This document shows positions 25,748 to 34,764 of a DNA stretch of 64,000 nucleotides, one piece after another (the stretch's first letter is position 1; each line of letters begins with the position of its first letter). Origin of the DNA: Polaromonas sp. (lineage in GTDB: Bacteria; Pseudomonadota; Gammaproteobacteria; Burkholderiales; Burkholderiaceae_C); assembly GCF_016185115.1 (NCBI RefSeq), contig NZ_JACPOF010000020.1:310001-374000 (forward strand), read 5' to 3'. The notes under the pieces were generated by a model. The model was not told where the DNA came from. It searched no databases and worked only from the letters and a program-made list of their open reading frames with translations. Both the position numbers and the translations under genes were made by a program.

Positions 25748-26495
25748 TGGCGCCTCCCACATAAGCTTCGATCACGGCGGGGTCGCGCGAGACTTCGTCG
25801 TAAGTGCCTTCAGCCAGGATCTGGCCCGACTGCAGGACGGTCACGCGGTCACACAGCTCTGCAATCACCTTCATGTTGTGTTCAACCATCAGGATGGTGC
25901 GACCTTTGGCCACGTCGCGAATGATCTGCATCACCGGGCCAATGTCTTCATGACCCAGGCCGGCCATGGGCTCGTCGAGCAGAATCATTTCAGGTTCAAG
26001 CGCAATGGTGGTGGCCAACTCAAGCACCCGCTTGCGGCCATAAGACAGCGACAGCGCGGGCGTGTCGATATAGCGCGTCAGGCCCACCATCTCGATGAGC
26101 TCTCTGGCGCGCGCATCCAGCACCTTGAGCGAGCTGTCCCTGCGCCAGAAAGCCCAGGTCATGCCGGCCTTGCGCTGCAGTGCGACGCGCACGTTTTCAA
26201 GCACCGTCATCTGGCCGAACACGGCAGAGATCTGGAAGGAACGGATCAGCCCTTTGGAGGCCACGGTCGCAGGGTCGCTTTTCGAGATGTCGGTGCCGTT
26301 GAAAAGAATCGTGCCTGCCGTTGGCGTGAGAAAGGTCGTCAGCAGGTTGAAGCAGGTGGTCTTGCCGGCGCCGTTGGGGCCGATCAGCGCATGTATGGTG
26401 TGGCGGCGGACCTTGAGGTTCACGTCCTTCACGGCATAAAAGCCGCGGAACTGTTTGCTCAGCCCGGTCGCCTCAAGAATGAAGGACTCGGTCAT
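25740..26495 (-). CDS. ABC transporter ATP-binding protein (LivG family)
   Basis: A 251-residue ATPase with Walker A GPNGAGKTT, signature LSYGRKR, Walker B MILLDEPMAGL followed by the long LivG-specific segment, and the H-loop in MVEHNM. It pairs with LivF in the importer. It starts 13 bp after the stop of the upstream SDR gene and overlaps LivF by 8 bp. Confidence 0.92.
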   Translation of the reverse strand: MTESFILEATGLSKQFRGFYAVKDVNLKVRRHTIHALIGPNGAGKTTCFNLLTTFLTPTAGTILFNGTDISKSDPATVASKGLIRSFQISAVFGQMTVLENVRVALQRKAGMTWAFWRRDSSLKVLDARARELIEMVGLTRYIDTPALSLSYGRKRVLELATTIALEPEMILLDEPMAGLGHEDIGPVMQIIRDVAKGRTILMVEHNMKVIAELCDRVTVLQSGQILAEGTYDEVSRDPAVIEAYVGGAND

Positions 26496-26508
26496 TGTTG
26501 ACTCCGGC

Positions 26509-27261
26509 TCAGAGCAATGCGTGTGTCACGCCGCCATCGACGAGAACAGAGGTGCCCGTGACCCAGCTGCTGTCTGAGGTGGCGAGAAACATGGCTGCCT
26601 TGGCGATGTCCTCAACATCACCCAGGCGCCGCAGCGGTGTGCGCTGGGCACGCACGGCGATTTTTTCGGGTGTCACGTTGTTCTGCATGCCTTCGGTGAG
26701 CACAGAGCCGGGGCAGACCGCATTCACACGGATGCCGCGCGGGCCGAGGTCAACCGCAGACGAACGGGTCAGGCCCAGCACGCCGGCCTTGACGCCGCCG
26801 TAAACCATGGCTTCAGGCACGCCGAGGAAGGCCGCAGCAGAAGCAATATTGATGATGCTGCCGCCTTCGCTCATGGCGTCAGCGCCCACCTGTATGCCCC
26901 AGACCACCGAGTTGAAGCCGGTACCCACCATGCGGTTGAGCATTTCGGGCGTGATGTCGGAAATCGGGCCGTAGCGCACCCAGATGGCGTTGTTGACCAG
27001 GATGTCAAAGCGGCCATGCGCTTCTTTCATCGCGGTGACAGCTTTTACGAATGTGTCGCGCTCGGCGACGTTGCCGCCAAAGGCCATGGCCTTCGCGCCT
27101 GTCGCCTTGATCTCGTCGGCCGCTGCCTGGGCCAGGTCTTCACGCAGGTCCAGCACGCCGACGATGGCGCCTTCGGCAGCCATGGCATCTGCAATGGCGC
27201 GGCCAATGCCGCGTGCGCCGCCGGTGATGAGCGCTACTTTTCCTTCAAGCCGTTTGGTCAC
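26509..27261 (-). CDS. Short-chain dehydrogenase/reductase (SDR)
   Basis: A 250-residue SDR: TGGARGIG, NNA (IWV follows instead of the usual G), catalytic Ser in NIASAAAF, and YGGVK with Tyr and Lys. LDLRED after the second strand suggests NAD. The GTG at 27261 is chosen because AAGGA lies 9 bp upstream; the longer frame to 27378 runs into the lactonase gene and adds no domain. It lies between lactonase and LivG and could oxidise the hydroxy acid released by lactone opening. Confidence 0.88.
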   Translation of the reverse strand: MTKRLEGKVALITGGARGIGRAIADAMAAEGAIVGVLDLREDLAQAAADEIKATGAKAMAFGGNVAERDTFVKAVTAMKEAHGRFDILVNNAIWVRYGPISDITPEMLNRMVGTGFNSVVWGIQVGADAMSEGGSIINIASAAAFLGVPEAMVYGGVKAGVLGLTRSSAVDLGPRGIRVNAVCPGSVLTEGMQNNVTPEKIAVRAQRTPLRRLGDVEDIAKAAMFLATSDSSWVTGTSVLVDGGVTHALL

Positions 27262-27301
27262 TTTGGTTTTCCTTGTCTGTCTGTGTCTGTTTATTGAATG
27301 T

Positions 27302-28180
27302 TCAGGCCCTGTCGGCAATGCGTACTTCGGGCAAACCCCGAACGCCAGTGTCGTGAACGGCAAACAGCGCGCCCGCATCGGGATGGTCGTCCTTCAATGC
27401 ATTGCCGCTGTTGCTGATGCTGGTGACATAAAGAATGTCGAGATTGGGTCCGCCGAAGCAGGGGCAGGTGACGTGACGCACCGGCATGTCTATGAGGCGA
27501 TCCAGTTTGCCTTCAGGCGAGAAACGCCCCATCTTGCCGATTTCGACCAGCGCGGTCCAGATGAAGCCTTCGCTGTCTACAGTCGCACCATCACCGGCCG
27601 AAGCCAGCGGCTCGGTATCTATCAATACAGTGGGCGTGCCGGCCTTGCCCGTAGCCTTGTCGTATGGATAACGCATGATCTTGCGCGTGCGGCTGTCCGT
27701 GAAATACAGCCAGTTGCCATCAGGGCTGAAGCAGGTGCCGTTGGAAATCGCAAAGCCCTTGTCCAGCACCTGCACTTTGCCTGTTGCATCGACCTGGTAG
27801 AGCGCGCCCAGCTTTTCATTGCGTCCCATGACCAGCGAGCCGGCCACAAAGCGCCCCGCCCTGTCGGTGCGGCCGTCATTCATGCGAATCTTTTCTTCGA
27901 CGTGCGTGACGCCGGCAATCTTTTCAAGCTTGCCGGTCGTCAGGTCAAGATAGCTGAACTCACTGGCCAGCGCCACCAGCAGACGGCCGCTCTCGCACAG
28001 CGCGATAGAGCCTATGGCCGTGGGCAGCAGCCACTCGCGGTACTCACCGCTTGCGGGCATGATGCGCCGCACCAGGCGCGCGTGTGAATCTATCCAGAAC
28101 AGCGACTGTGTGCGCTCGTCCCAGAGCGGGCATTCACCCAGCTCGTCGCGCTTTTCAGTAACGATTTCTATGCGGGTCAT
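27302..28180 (-). CDS. SMP-30/gluconolactonase family lactonase
   Basis: A 292-residue six-bladed propeller protein. Metal-site segments are visible: LGECPLW (E16), RMNDGR, ISNGTCFSPDG (Asn) and GDGATVDSEG (Asp). Family members open gluconolactone and other lactones with a divalent metal. With a Baeyer-Villiger monooxygenase in the same gene set, the best inference is hydrolysis of the lactone that enzyme makes. The start overlaps the ene-reductase stop by 4 bp; the stop is 40 bp before the SDR start. Confidence 0.88.
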   Translation of the reverse strand: MTRIEIVTEKRDELGECPLWDERTQSLFWIDSHARLVRRIMPASGEYREWLLPTAIGSIALCESGRLLVALASEFSYLDLTTGKLEKIAGVTHVEEKIRMNDGRTDRAGRFVAGSLVMGRNEKLGALYQVDATGKVQVLDKGFAISNGTCFSPDGNWLYFTDSRTRKIMRYPYDKATGKAGTPTVLIDTEPLASAGDGATVDSEGFIWTALVEIGKMGRFSPEGKLDRLIDMPVRHVTCPCFGGPNLDILYVTSISNSGNALKDDHPDAGALFAVHDTGVRGLPEVRIADRA

Positions 28181-29412
28181 GCGGTAACACCTGGAGTAGA
28201 GGCCAGCATGCGCGATGCGTCGCGCTGCAAAACGGTGTTGCGCAGCGGGTCGGCCATGCCGGCACGCTTGGCAAGATAGGAGCCGTGCTGGCGCGGCCAG
28301 AGCGCGTAATCAGGGTTTGCGCCCAAAGACATTTGGGCATGCACCGCCCAGTTGGGGTTGAACAGCGCCTCGCGGCCAATCGCAATCAGGTCAGCCTGGC
28401 CGGCCTTGAGGATGGCCTCTGCCAGGTGCGGGTCAATGATGAGGCCCACGGCCATCACATCCATGCCCGTCATGGCCTTGATGCGCTGGCCGTCGTTGGC
28501 ACGGTATTCAAGTCCACGCGCCACACGCGGGCCATCAGTCGGGTAGTTCGAAATACCGCCGCCCGAGGAGCAGTCGATCACATCCACACCACGCGCCTTC
28601 AGGCCCATGAGCAGGTCGACGAGTTCGTCCATGCTCAGTTCATGGTCCAGGTCTGCCAGCGATATGCGCCAGAACAGTGGCAAATGTGCAGGCCATTGGG
28701 CGCGCACGGCTTCTGCGACTTCAAGCGCAAAACGGTGGCGGTTCTTGATGCTGCCGCCGTATTCATCGGTGCGCACATTGGCGACCGGCGATAAAAACTG
28801 GTGAATCAGGTAGCCGTGTGCACCATGCACTTCCAGCATTTCAAAACCCGCCTGGGCCGCCCTATGCGCGGCTTCACCCCAGGCTTTGACGAGTTCTTTC
28901 ACCTCTGCCGTGCTGAGGGCATGCGGCACCTGCCAGCCGCCATCACCCACAGGCAATGCGCTGGGGCCGACCACCTGCCACGCAGCTTCACCGCGTGCGG
29001 CATCGTCTGCGTTGAGGTGGCTGTGCCCTGCCCAGGGGGCCTGCAGTGCACCCTTGCGGCCGGTGTGGCCCAGCTGTATGGCCGGTACCGCGCCGTTGTC
29101 TTTCAGCACCTTCGCCACGCGGCGAAGGGGTTCTATCTGGCTGTCTTTCCAGAGGCCGGTGTCGCCGTGGGCATTGCGCCCACGCGCTTCAACAGCCGTT
29201 GACTCCACAAACACGATGCCGGCGCCACCGAGTGCGAAGCGGCCCAGGTGGGCGACATGCCAGTCAGTGGCATGGCCGTCCACCGCAGAGTACTGCTGCA
29301 TGGGCGCAATCACCACCCTGTTGCGCGCAACCACGTCCCGCGCCTTGTAAGGCTGGAACAGCGCAGTGCCGTGGGCATCCGCTTCCTGCAGGGGTACTCC
29401 GCTCGGTGGCAT
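28177..29412 (-). CDS. Old yellow enzyme-type ene-reductase (YqjM/XenA-like)
   Basis: A 411-residue NADH:flavin oxidoreductase. IAPMQQYSAVDG and IQLGHTGRKG give the flavin and ligand sites of the thermophilic-like (YqjM) class, and HGAHGYLIHQFLSP the central strand. The Cys that tunes the flavin in YqjM (Cys26) is replaced by Gln39. The expected reaction is reduction of an activated C=C, for example an enone or unsaturated acyl group. The ATG at 29412 has AAGGA upstream. It overlaps the lactonase start by 4 bp. Confidence 0.9.
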   Translation of the reverse strand: MPPSGVPLQEADAHGTALFQPYKARDVVARNRVVIAPMQQYSAVDGHATDWHVAHLGRFALGGAGIVFVESTAVEARGRNAHGDTGLWKDSQIEPLRRVAKVLKDNGAVPAIQLGHTGRKGALQAPWAGHSHLNADDAARGEAAWQVVGPSALPVGDGGWQVPHALSTAEVKELVKAWGEAAHRAAQAGFEMLEVHGAHGYLIHQFLSPVANVRTDEYGGSIKNRHRFALEVAEAVRAQWPAHLPLFWRISLADLDHELSMDELVDLLMGLKARGVDVIDCSSGGGISNYPTDGPRVARGLEYRANDGQRIKAMTGMDVMAVGLIIDPHLAEAILKAGQADLIAIGREALFNPNWAVHAQMSLGANPDYALWPRQHGSYLAKRAGMADPLRNTVLQRDASRMLASTPGVTA

Positions 29413-29447
29413 CGTCAGGTCCTTGTGTGTTGAGCCGGGCTGGTGGC

Positions 29448-30686
29448 TTACTTCTTCACGAAGTCGCAACCGCCTTCAGCCATCGGACGGAACACCTGCT
29501 CGGCAGGGATCTCTGCGCCGACCTTGTACAGGTCAAACTTGCCTTTGGATTCGGCTGGCGTCTTGACCGTGATGGCGTAGGTGGGGCGCATGACCTGGCC
29601 GTCTTCGCGGATCTTCACGTTCTTCATCGAGAAGTCATTGATGGGCATGGACTTCATCTTGGCCATCACTGCCACACCTTCGTCGGTACCGGCTGCCTGC
29701 ACGGCCTTGAGGTAATGCATGGTGGCGCTGTAGGCACCGGCCATGATGTAGGTGGGGATCACGCCACCGTTCTTGTCGGTGAAGCGGCGAGCCCACTGGC
29801 GCGACTCTTCATTGCGGTCCCAGTAGAAAGGTGCAGTGATCTGCAGACCCTGTGCAACGTCAAGGCCCATGGCCGACACGCTGTTGATGGTCATGCCGAA
29901 AACGCCGACCTTCTGGCCGCCACGGGCCAGCTTGTATTCAGCTGCCTGCTTGAGGGCGTTGGTCAGGTCAAGGCCGGCGTTCAGAACGACGATGGCCTGG
30001 GCCTTGCTGGCCTGGGCCTGCAGCAGGTAGGAAGAGTAGTCAGAAGCGCCCAGCGGGTGGCGAACCGAGCCCACCACCTTGCCGCCGCCGGCTTCGATGA
30101 ACTTGGTCGCATCAGCCTGCAGCGCAGCGCCGAAAGCGTAGTCCACGGTGATGAAGAAGAAGGTCTTGACGCCCTGCTTGAGCAGCGCGGTCACGCCGGC
30201 GTTGGCCAGCTGGTAGGTGTCAACGATGAACTGAACCGTCATCGGCGAGCATTGCTTGCCGGTGAGGTCGGAAGACACCGTGCCTGCGATCAGGTAGGGC
30301 TTCTTCTTTTCCTTCATCATGCTGGACACACCGAAGGCGATGGACGATGCCGAGCCGCCGACGATGGTGTCGAACTTCTCGTTTTCAATCCACTGGCGGG
30401 CCAGGTTGATGCCGACGTTGGGCTTGTTCTGGTCGTCTGCGGTCACGACTTCAATGGTCTTGCCCAGCACCTTGCCGCCAAAATCCTGCACGGCCATGCG
30501 CACTGCAATCGATGAGCCGGGACCGCCGTTTCCGGAATAGGTACCGGTCTGGTCGGCCATTACGCCGATGCGGACCACGTCATCACTGACTTGAGCCTGC
30601 GCGGGCATCGCTGCCAGCAACACGCTGCTGCCGGCGACCGCGAGGGCCAGCCGGGACATCTTCTTCAGGGTCGGGAAAACTTTCAT
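29448..30686 (-). CDS. Liv-type ABC transporter substrate-binding protein
   Basis: A 412-residue periplasmic binding protein (Peripla_BP_6 type). Signal peptide at residues 1-32 (basic start, ALAVAGSSVLLAAMPAQAQ), then VVRIGVMADQTGTYSG and YAFGAALQ segments typical of binding proteins for aromatic or carboxylate ligands rather than leucine. It probably serves the LivFGHM importer encoded downstream. Its promoter region holds two near-identical 14-mers (30709-30740). It starts this minus-strand gene set or follows the ligase at about a 108-bp gap. Confidence 0.91.
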   Translation of the reverse strand: MKVFPTLKKMSRLALAVAGSSVLLAAMPAQAQVSDDVVRIGVMADQTGTYSGNGGPGSSIAVRMAVQDFGGKVLGKTIEVVTADDQNKPNVGINLARQWIENEKFDTIVGGSASSIAFGVSSMMKEKKKPYLIAGTVSSDLTGKQCSPMTVQFIVDTYQLANAGVTALLKQGVKTFFFITVDYAFGAALQADATKFIEAGGGKVVGSVRHPLGASDYSSYLLQAQASKAQAIVVLNAGLDLTNALKQAAEYKLARGGQKVGVFGMTINSVSAMGLDVAQGLQITAPFYWDRNEESRQWARRFTDKNGGVIPTYIMAGAYSATMHYLKAVQAAGTDEGVAVMAKMKSMPINDFSMKNVKIREDGQVMRPTYAITVKTPAESKGKFDLYKVGAEIPAEQVFRPMAEGGCDFVKK

Positions 30687-30708
30687 GCTTGTCTCCTGTT
30701 AAATAACT

Positions 30709-30740
30709 AACTTTTCAAACTATCAAAACTCTTCAAACTA
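30709..30740 (-). promoter_or_regulatory. Two 14-bp direct repeats before the binding-protein gene
   Basis: AACTTTTCAAACTA (30709-30722) and AACTCTTCAAACTA (30727-30740) differ at one base and are spaced 18 bp start to start. They lie 23-54 bp upstream of the binding-protein start, in an AT-rich stretch that stands out from the surrounding GC-rich sequence. A promoter with tandem regulator sites is inferred; no regulator is assigned. Confidence 0.45.
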
Positions 30741-30794
30741 CATGCAAGGATGTTTTCCCGGGGCTGTACCCCGGTCAACATCCGGAAAAAAACT

Positions 30795-32447
30795 TCAGGC
30801 CGGGTCTGTGCTCAGGCGGTGGCCCTTGAACTGCTCGCGCAGCTTTGTCTTCAGCAGCTTGCCGGTGGCGGTGTGGGGCAGGTCTTCGACAAACACCACA
30901 TCGTCGGGCAGCCACCAGCGCACCACGCGGTCTTTCATGAAGTCCTGCATTTCTGCTGCGGTGATGCTCTCGCCCGGCTTGGGCACGATGATGAGCAGTG
31001 GGCGCTCCTGCCATTTGCTGTGCGCCACACCAATCACCGCGGCTTCGCGCACCTTGGGGTGGCCGACAGCCACGTTCTCAAGATCTATGGACGAGATCCA
31101 TTCGCCGCCGGACTTGATGACGTCCTTGGTGCGGTCTGTGATCTGCACAAAACCATCGGTATCTATCAGCGCCACATCGCCGGTGCTGAACCAGCCTTCT
31201 TCATTGGTCGCTGCGCCGGGCTTGTCGCCGTAATATGCCGACACCACCCAGGGGCCGCGCACCTTGATCTCGCCGACCGCCGTGCCGTCGTGCGGCAGGC
31301 GCTGGCCTTCAGGACTGAAGATGTCGACTTCAACGCCAAAGATTGCACGGCCCTGCTTGGCCTGGATGTCTATCTGCTTGGCCTTGGGGAGCGATTCGTG
31401 CGCCGGCAGCAGGTTGCCTATGGTCGCCAGCGGACTGGTTTCGGTCATGCCCCAGGCATGGATCAGGTAGGCGCCGAAGAGCTCGTCGAACTTTTCAACA
31501 ATTGCGCGCGGCGCGGCAGAACCGCCGACCACCACACGCTCAAGTTTGATGTCTTTGAGGTTGAGCTTGTCTTTATTCGTTTCGATGTAATTGAAGAAGC
31601 CCAGCCACACCGTCGGCACACCCAGCGAAAAGGTGCTGCCTTCCTTGACCATATGGGCATAGAGCTTGTCGCCGCTGACACCCGGGCCCGGCAGCACCAG
31701 CTTGGCACCGCACATGGCCGATGCATATGGGATGCCCCAGGCGTTGACGTGGAACATGGGCACAGCCAGCAGCACGCTGTCGCGCGTCGACAGGCCGAGG
31801 CCGTCAACGGTGCAGGCCGTCCATGAATGCAGCACGGTGGAGCGGTGGCTATATAGAACACCTTTGGGGTTGCCCGTGGTGCCCGAGGTATAGCAGAGCG
31901 ATGAGGCGGTGTTTTCGTCCAGCTTTGGCCACTCGAAGTCCGGCGAGGCCTTCTCTATAAGATCTTCATAACAAAGCAGGTTGGGCAGGGCCAGCTTCGG
32001 CATCTCGCTGCGCTCGCACAGGGCTACAAAACCCTTGACGGTGGGCAACTGGCCGGCCATCGCGACCAGCTGGTCGGCAAAACCCAGGTCGAAGAACACA
32101 TATTCATCAGCCGCGTGGTTGATGATGTAGGTGATCTGCTCCGCAAACAGACGTGGGTTGACGGTATGAGAGATGGCGCCCATGCCGGCCACTGCAAAGT
32201 ACAGCTCAAGGTGGCGGTGGGTGTTCCAGGCCAGCGTGGCGATGCGCTGGCCGGGCTGCACGCCCAGGCCCGTGAGTGCATTGGCCAGCTTTTTGGCGCG
32301 GTTGCGCACATTGCCCCAGGTCGAGCGGTAAATGCTGGTGTCGGACACATGCGAGACGATCTCCACCTTGCCGTGGTGCATCGCGGCGTGCTCTATCAAC
32401 GCTGAAATCAGCAGCGGCTGTTGCTGCATCAAACCCAAAATGGCCAT
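30795..32447 (-). CDS. AMP-forming acyl-CoA synthetase (fatty-acid CoA ligase family)
   Basis: A 550-residue ligase: the P-loop-like motif [41 protein letters not shown] and a C-terminal [10 protein letters not shown] with the catalytic Lys. It adenylates a carboxylic acid and forms its CoA ester; the family includes medium-chain and alicyclic-acid ligases. The ATG at 32447 fits family length; upstream residues look non-coding. A weaker copy of the TetR operator motif lies about 100 bp upstream (32546-32571). It probably activates the acid produced after lactone opening. Confidence 0.92.
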   Translation of the reverse strand: MAILGLMQQQPLLISALIEHAAMHHGKVEIVSHVSDTSIYRSTWGNVRNRAKKLANALTGLGVQPGQRIATLAWNTHRHLELYFAVAGMGAISHTVNPRLFAEQITYIINHAADEYVFFDLGFADQLVAMAGQLPTVKGFVALCERSEMPKLALPNLLCYEDLIEKASPDFEWPKLDENTASSLCYTSGTTGNPKGVLYSHRSTVLHSWTACTVDGLGLSTRDSVLLAVPMFHVNAWGIPYASAMCGAKLVLPGPGVSGDKLYAHMVKEGSTFSLGVPTVWLGFFNYIETNKDKLNLKDIKLERVVVGGSAAPRAIVEKFDELFGAYLIHAWGMTETSPLATIGNLLPAHESLPKAKQIDIQAKQGRAIFGVEVDIFSPEGQRLPHDGTAVGEIKVRGPWVVSAYYGDKPGAATNEEGWFSTGDVALIDTDGFVQITDRTKDVIKSGGEWISSIDLENVAVGHPKVREAAVIGVAHSKWQERPLLIIVPKPGESITAAEMQDFMKDRVVRWWLPDDVVFVEDLPHTATGKLLKTKLREQFKGHRLSTDPA

Positions 32448-32828
32448 CTTCGTTTCTTCTTTCTGCTCGTCTCCGGCACCGGGAAAGGCAGCAACAAAGC
32501 CACATCTCCCGGCAAACAGCACTGTTCGGCTTGGGCGAAATCATGATTCCACTTGCCGACAGGTAAGTAAACCAAAGCATATCAGTTTGGGCTGTTTTGG
32601 AACCCTGAAAAATCATGGAAAACGTAGGGAGAAACCCTGAATCGGGTTCACACCGTATGGTTCTCACTCTCGCAGTGCCTACTGCCTTCTTCCGCGCTTC
32701 ATCTGGGCGAAATCACGGGATAGTACGGTGGCGAAATAGATACACAAAGATTAATATTATCAACATCTGATGTGAAATATGAATCGCTCGATGAGCACCA
32801 TAACCTCCAGCCTGAGTCGGCCGTCCAT
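32448..32828. other. Divergent intergenic region, ligase / LysR
   Basis: About 380 bp between the ligase start (minus) and the LysR start (plus). It holds the weaker TetR operator copy at 32546-32571 and an AT-rich segment at 32740-32790 that probably contains the LysR promoter. No credible gene is seen here. Confidence 0.6.
32546..32571 (-). promoter_or_regulatory. Possible TetR operator, site 3 (diverged)
   Basis: On the minus strand this reads TTTACTTACCTGTCGGCAAG followed by TGGAAT. It shares the TTACTTACCTG(C/T)CG block and a GAAT at the same offset with site 2. The right half-site is degraded. It lies about 100 bp before the acyl-CoA ligase start. If functional it would bring the ligase under the TetR protein at 11720. 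Confidence 0.45.
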
Positions 32829-33734
32829 ATGAAAATCAATTCCCTTCGCGATTTCCTGGCCGTTGCAGAAAGCGGCAGCGTACGAGCCGCTGCCCGTCAG
32901 CTGGATGTCCCCCAGCCGTCCATGACTCGCAGCATTCACGATCTTGAAAAGGAACTGGGCGTCGTGCTGTTCGAGCGTCAGGCCAAGGGCGTGGTGCTGA
33001 CGCCTATGGGTGAAGTCTTTCTTCGCCGCGCAAAAGCGGTGCGCAATGAGTTCCGCCGCGCGCAGGACGAGCTTGACCAGTTGCGCGGTGAAACCAATGG
33101 GCACATCCGCATGGGGCTTTCAAGCGTGGCGCACATGGCGCTGCTGCCTGACGCACTGGGGCCTTTCCGGCAGCGCTTTCCTGACGTGACGATTGAAATC
33201 ATGGACACCGTGCTGCCCCGCGCCGTGAAGGAACTGAAGGACGGCATCATGGACCTCTATATAGGGCCGGTGCATGGCGAGCTGTCGGGCGAGCTGACGG
33301 CAGAAAAACTGTTTGACAACCAGCGCATCGTTCTCTGCCGCAAGGACCACCCGCTGGTGGGGGCGAAGTCGCTGAAAGAGCTGGCTGGTGCGGAATGGGT
33401 AACGACGGCCATCACACACAAGGGCGAGGACGAGCTGTCGCCGCTGTTTGAACGCCACGGTCTGCCGCCACCCAGGATGGTGATACAGGCGCACTCGACG
33501 CTGACCTACCTCTTCACCATCGGCAATTCAGACCTGCTGGCCATGCTGCCGATGCAGTGGGCGCAGGTGGCAGCCTTTCGCCAGACGCTGCAGCACATCA
33601 GGGTGGCCGAACCACTGAAAGCGCCGGCCATCTGCATCGTGCAGCGCACCGGCCTGCCGCTGACGCCGGCGGCTGAATACTTCTGTGACATGGTCAGGCG
33701 CGCCAGCCTGCATGTCGAGCCACTGGAGAAATAG
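32829..33734 (+). CDS. LysR family transcriptional regulator
   Basis: A 301-residue LysR protein beginning MKINSLRDFLAVAESGSVRAAARQLDVPQPSMTRSIHDLEKELG, with a winged helix-turn-helix and a C-terminal periplasmic-binding-like sensor domain (about 90-300). The ATG at 32829 fits family starts; a GTG at 32772 would add 19 residues with no match. It is convergent with the Bug protein gene at 33741 (6 bp gap) and divergent from the ligase. It may control either neighbour or the Rieske genes. Confidence 0.9.
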   Translation: MKINSLRDFLAVAESGSVRAAARQLDVPQPSMTRSIHDLEKELGVVLFERQAKGVVLTPMGEVFLRRAKAVRNEFRRAQDELDQLRGETNGHIRMGLSSVAHMALLPDALGPFRQRFPDVTIEIMDTVLPRAVKELKDGIMDLYIGPVHGELSGELTAEKLFDNQRIVLCRKDHPLVGAKSLKELAGAEWVTTAITHKGEDELSPLFERHGLPPPRMVIQAHSTLTYLFTIGNSDLLAMLPMQWAQVAAFRQTLQHIRVAEPLKAPAICIVQRTGLPLTPAAEYFCDMVRRASLHVEPLEK

Positions 33735-33740
33735 GGATGC

Positions 33741-34724
33741 TCAGTCCGCCTCGATGCGCGCGTCTTTCACCACCTTGGCCCAGCGCGCCATATCGGTTTT
33801 GACCAGCGCGCTCATCTGCTGCGGTGTATTGGTGCGAACCGACATGCCCAGCTTGCCCAAAGCCGCCTTCACGTCTTCAAGGTTCATCACTTCAATGAAG
33901 TCGCGGTTGATGCGCGCTGCAAGCTCAGGCGACATGCGCGCCGGTGCGATCACGGCGTACCAGGCGTCCACGCTGTCCATCACGTCTATGCCCTGTTCCT
34001 TGAAGGTCGGGATGGTGGGTGCGGAAGGGTTGCGCGCCTGCCCGGTCACTGCCAGAAGCTTGACCTTGCCGGCCTCAGCCAGCGGGCGCAGGGAATGCAC
34101 GGTGGCAAACATCATCTGCACCTGACCGCCCATCAGGTCGGTCAGCGCACCCTGAATGCCTTTGTAGGGCACATGCAGCAACTCGAGGTGCTGATTGGAC
34201 TTGAAAAGCTCCATCGCCAGATGCTGTGGCGTGCCATTGCCGGGCGTGGCGTAATTGGCCTTGCCACCGCTCTTTTTGATGTAGTCAATCAGCGTGGCCA
34301 TGTCCTTTGCCGGCACACCGGGGTTGACGGCCAGCGCATACCCGGCCTCGGCCAGCTTGACCACTGGCGTGAAGTCATTGATGGCATCGAACTGCATGCT
34401 CTTGTAAACCGCAGGCGTCATGGTGAAGGAGTTGATCGCCATCAGCAGGTTGTGGCCATCGGGCGCAGCCGATGCGACCTGGCGCGCGCCAAGGTTGCCA
34501 CTGGCGCCGGGCTTGTTGTCGACGATCACCGGCTGGCCCCATTTGGCGGACAGCTTGGGGGCCAGAATGCGCGCGATGGTGTCGCTGCCGCTGCTGGGCG
34601 TGAAGGGCACAACCAGCGTGACAGTCTTCGATGGAAAAGGCGCAACTGTCTGTGCACCAGCCAGGCCTGTTGCCGCAGCTGCAGCAACACCGACGACCAT
34701 TAAAAGTGTGTGTATGGGTTTCAT
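33741..34724 (-). CDS. Bug/TctC-type periplasmic substrate-binding protein
   Basis: A 327-residue binding protein with a signal peptide (residues 1-24, GLAGAQ) and the Bug hallmarks FPSKTVTLVVPFTPSSGSDT, VIVDNKPGASGN and DGHNLLM. No permease partner is nearby. It lies 40 bp downstream of the Rieske oxygenase gene on the same strand, so it may capture the aromatic acid that enzyme attacks. Confidence 0.92.
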   Translation of the reverse strand: MKPIHTLLMVVGVAAAAATGLAGAQTVAPFPSKTVTLVVPFTPSSGSDTIARILAPKLSAKWGQPVIVDNKPGASGNLGARQVASAAPDGHNLLMAINSFTMTPAVYKSMQFDAINDFTPVVKLAEAGYALAVNPGVPAKDMATLIDYIKKSGGKANYATPGNGTPQHLAMELFKSNQHLELLHVPYKGIQGALTDLMGGQVQMMFATVHSLRPLAEAGKVKLLAVTGQARNPSAPTIPTFKEQGIDVMDSVDAWYAVIAPARMSPELAARINRDFIEVMNLEDVKAALGKLGMSVRTNTPQQMSALVKTDMARWAKVVKDARIEAD

Positions 34725-34764
34725 GGGTTTGTCTCTCGTTATTGAAATGCTTTGGAAGAATCGT

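Noticed and set aside
29046..30515. A 489-residue plus-strand open frame
   Set aside because: It is antisense to the ene-reductase and Liv binding-protein genes; Gly/His/Leu-rich shadow without domains.
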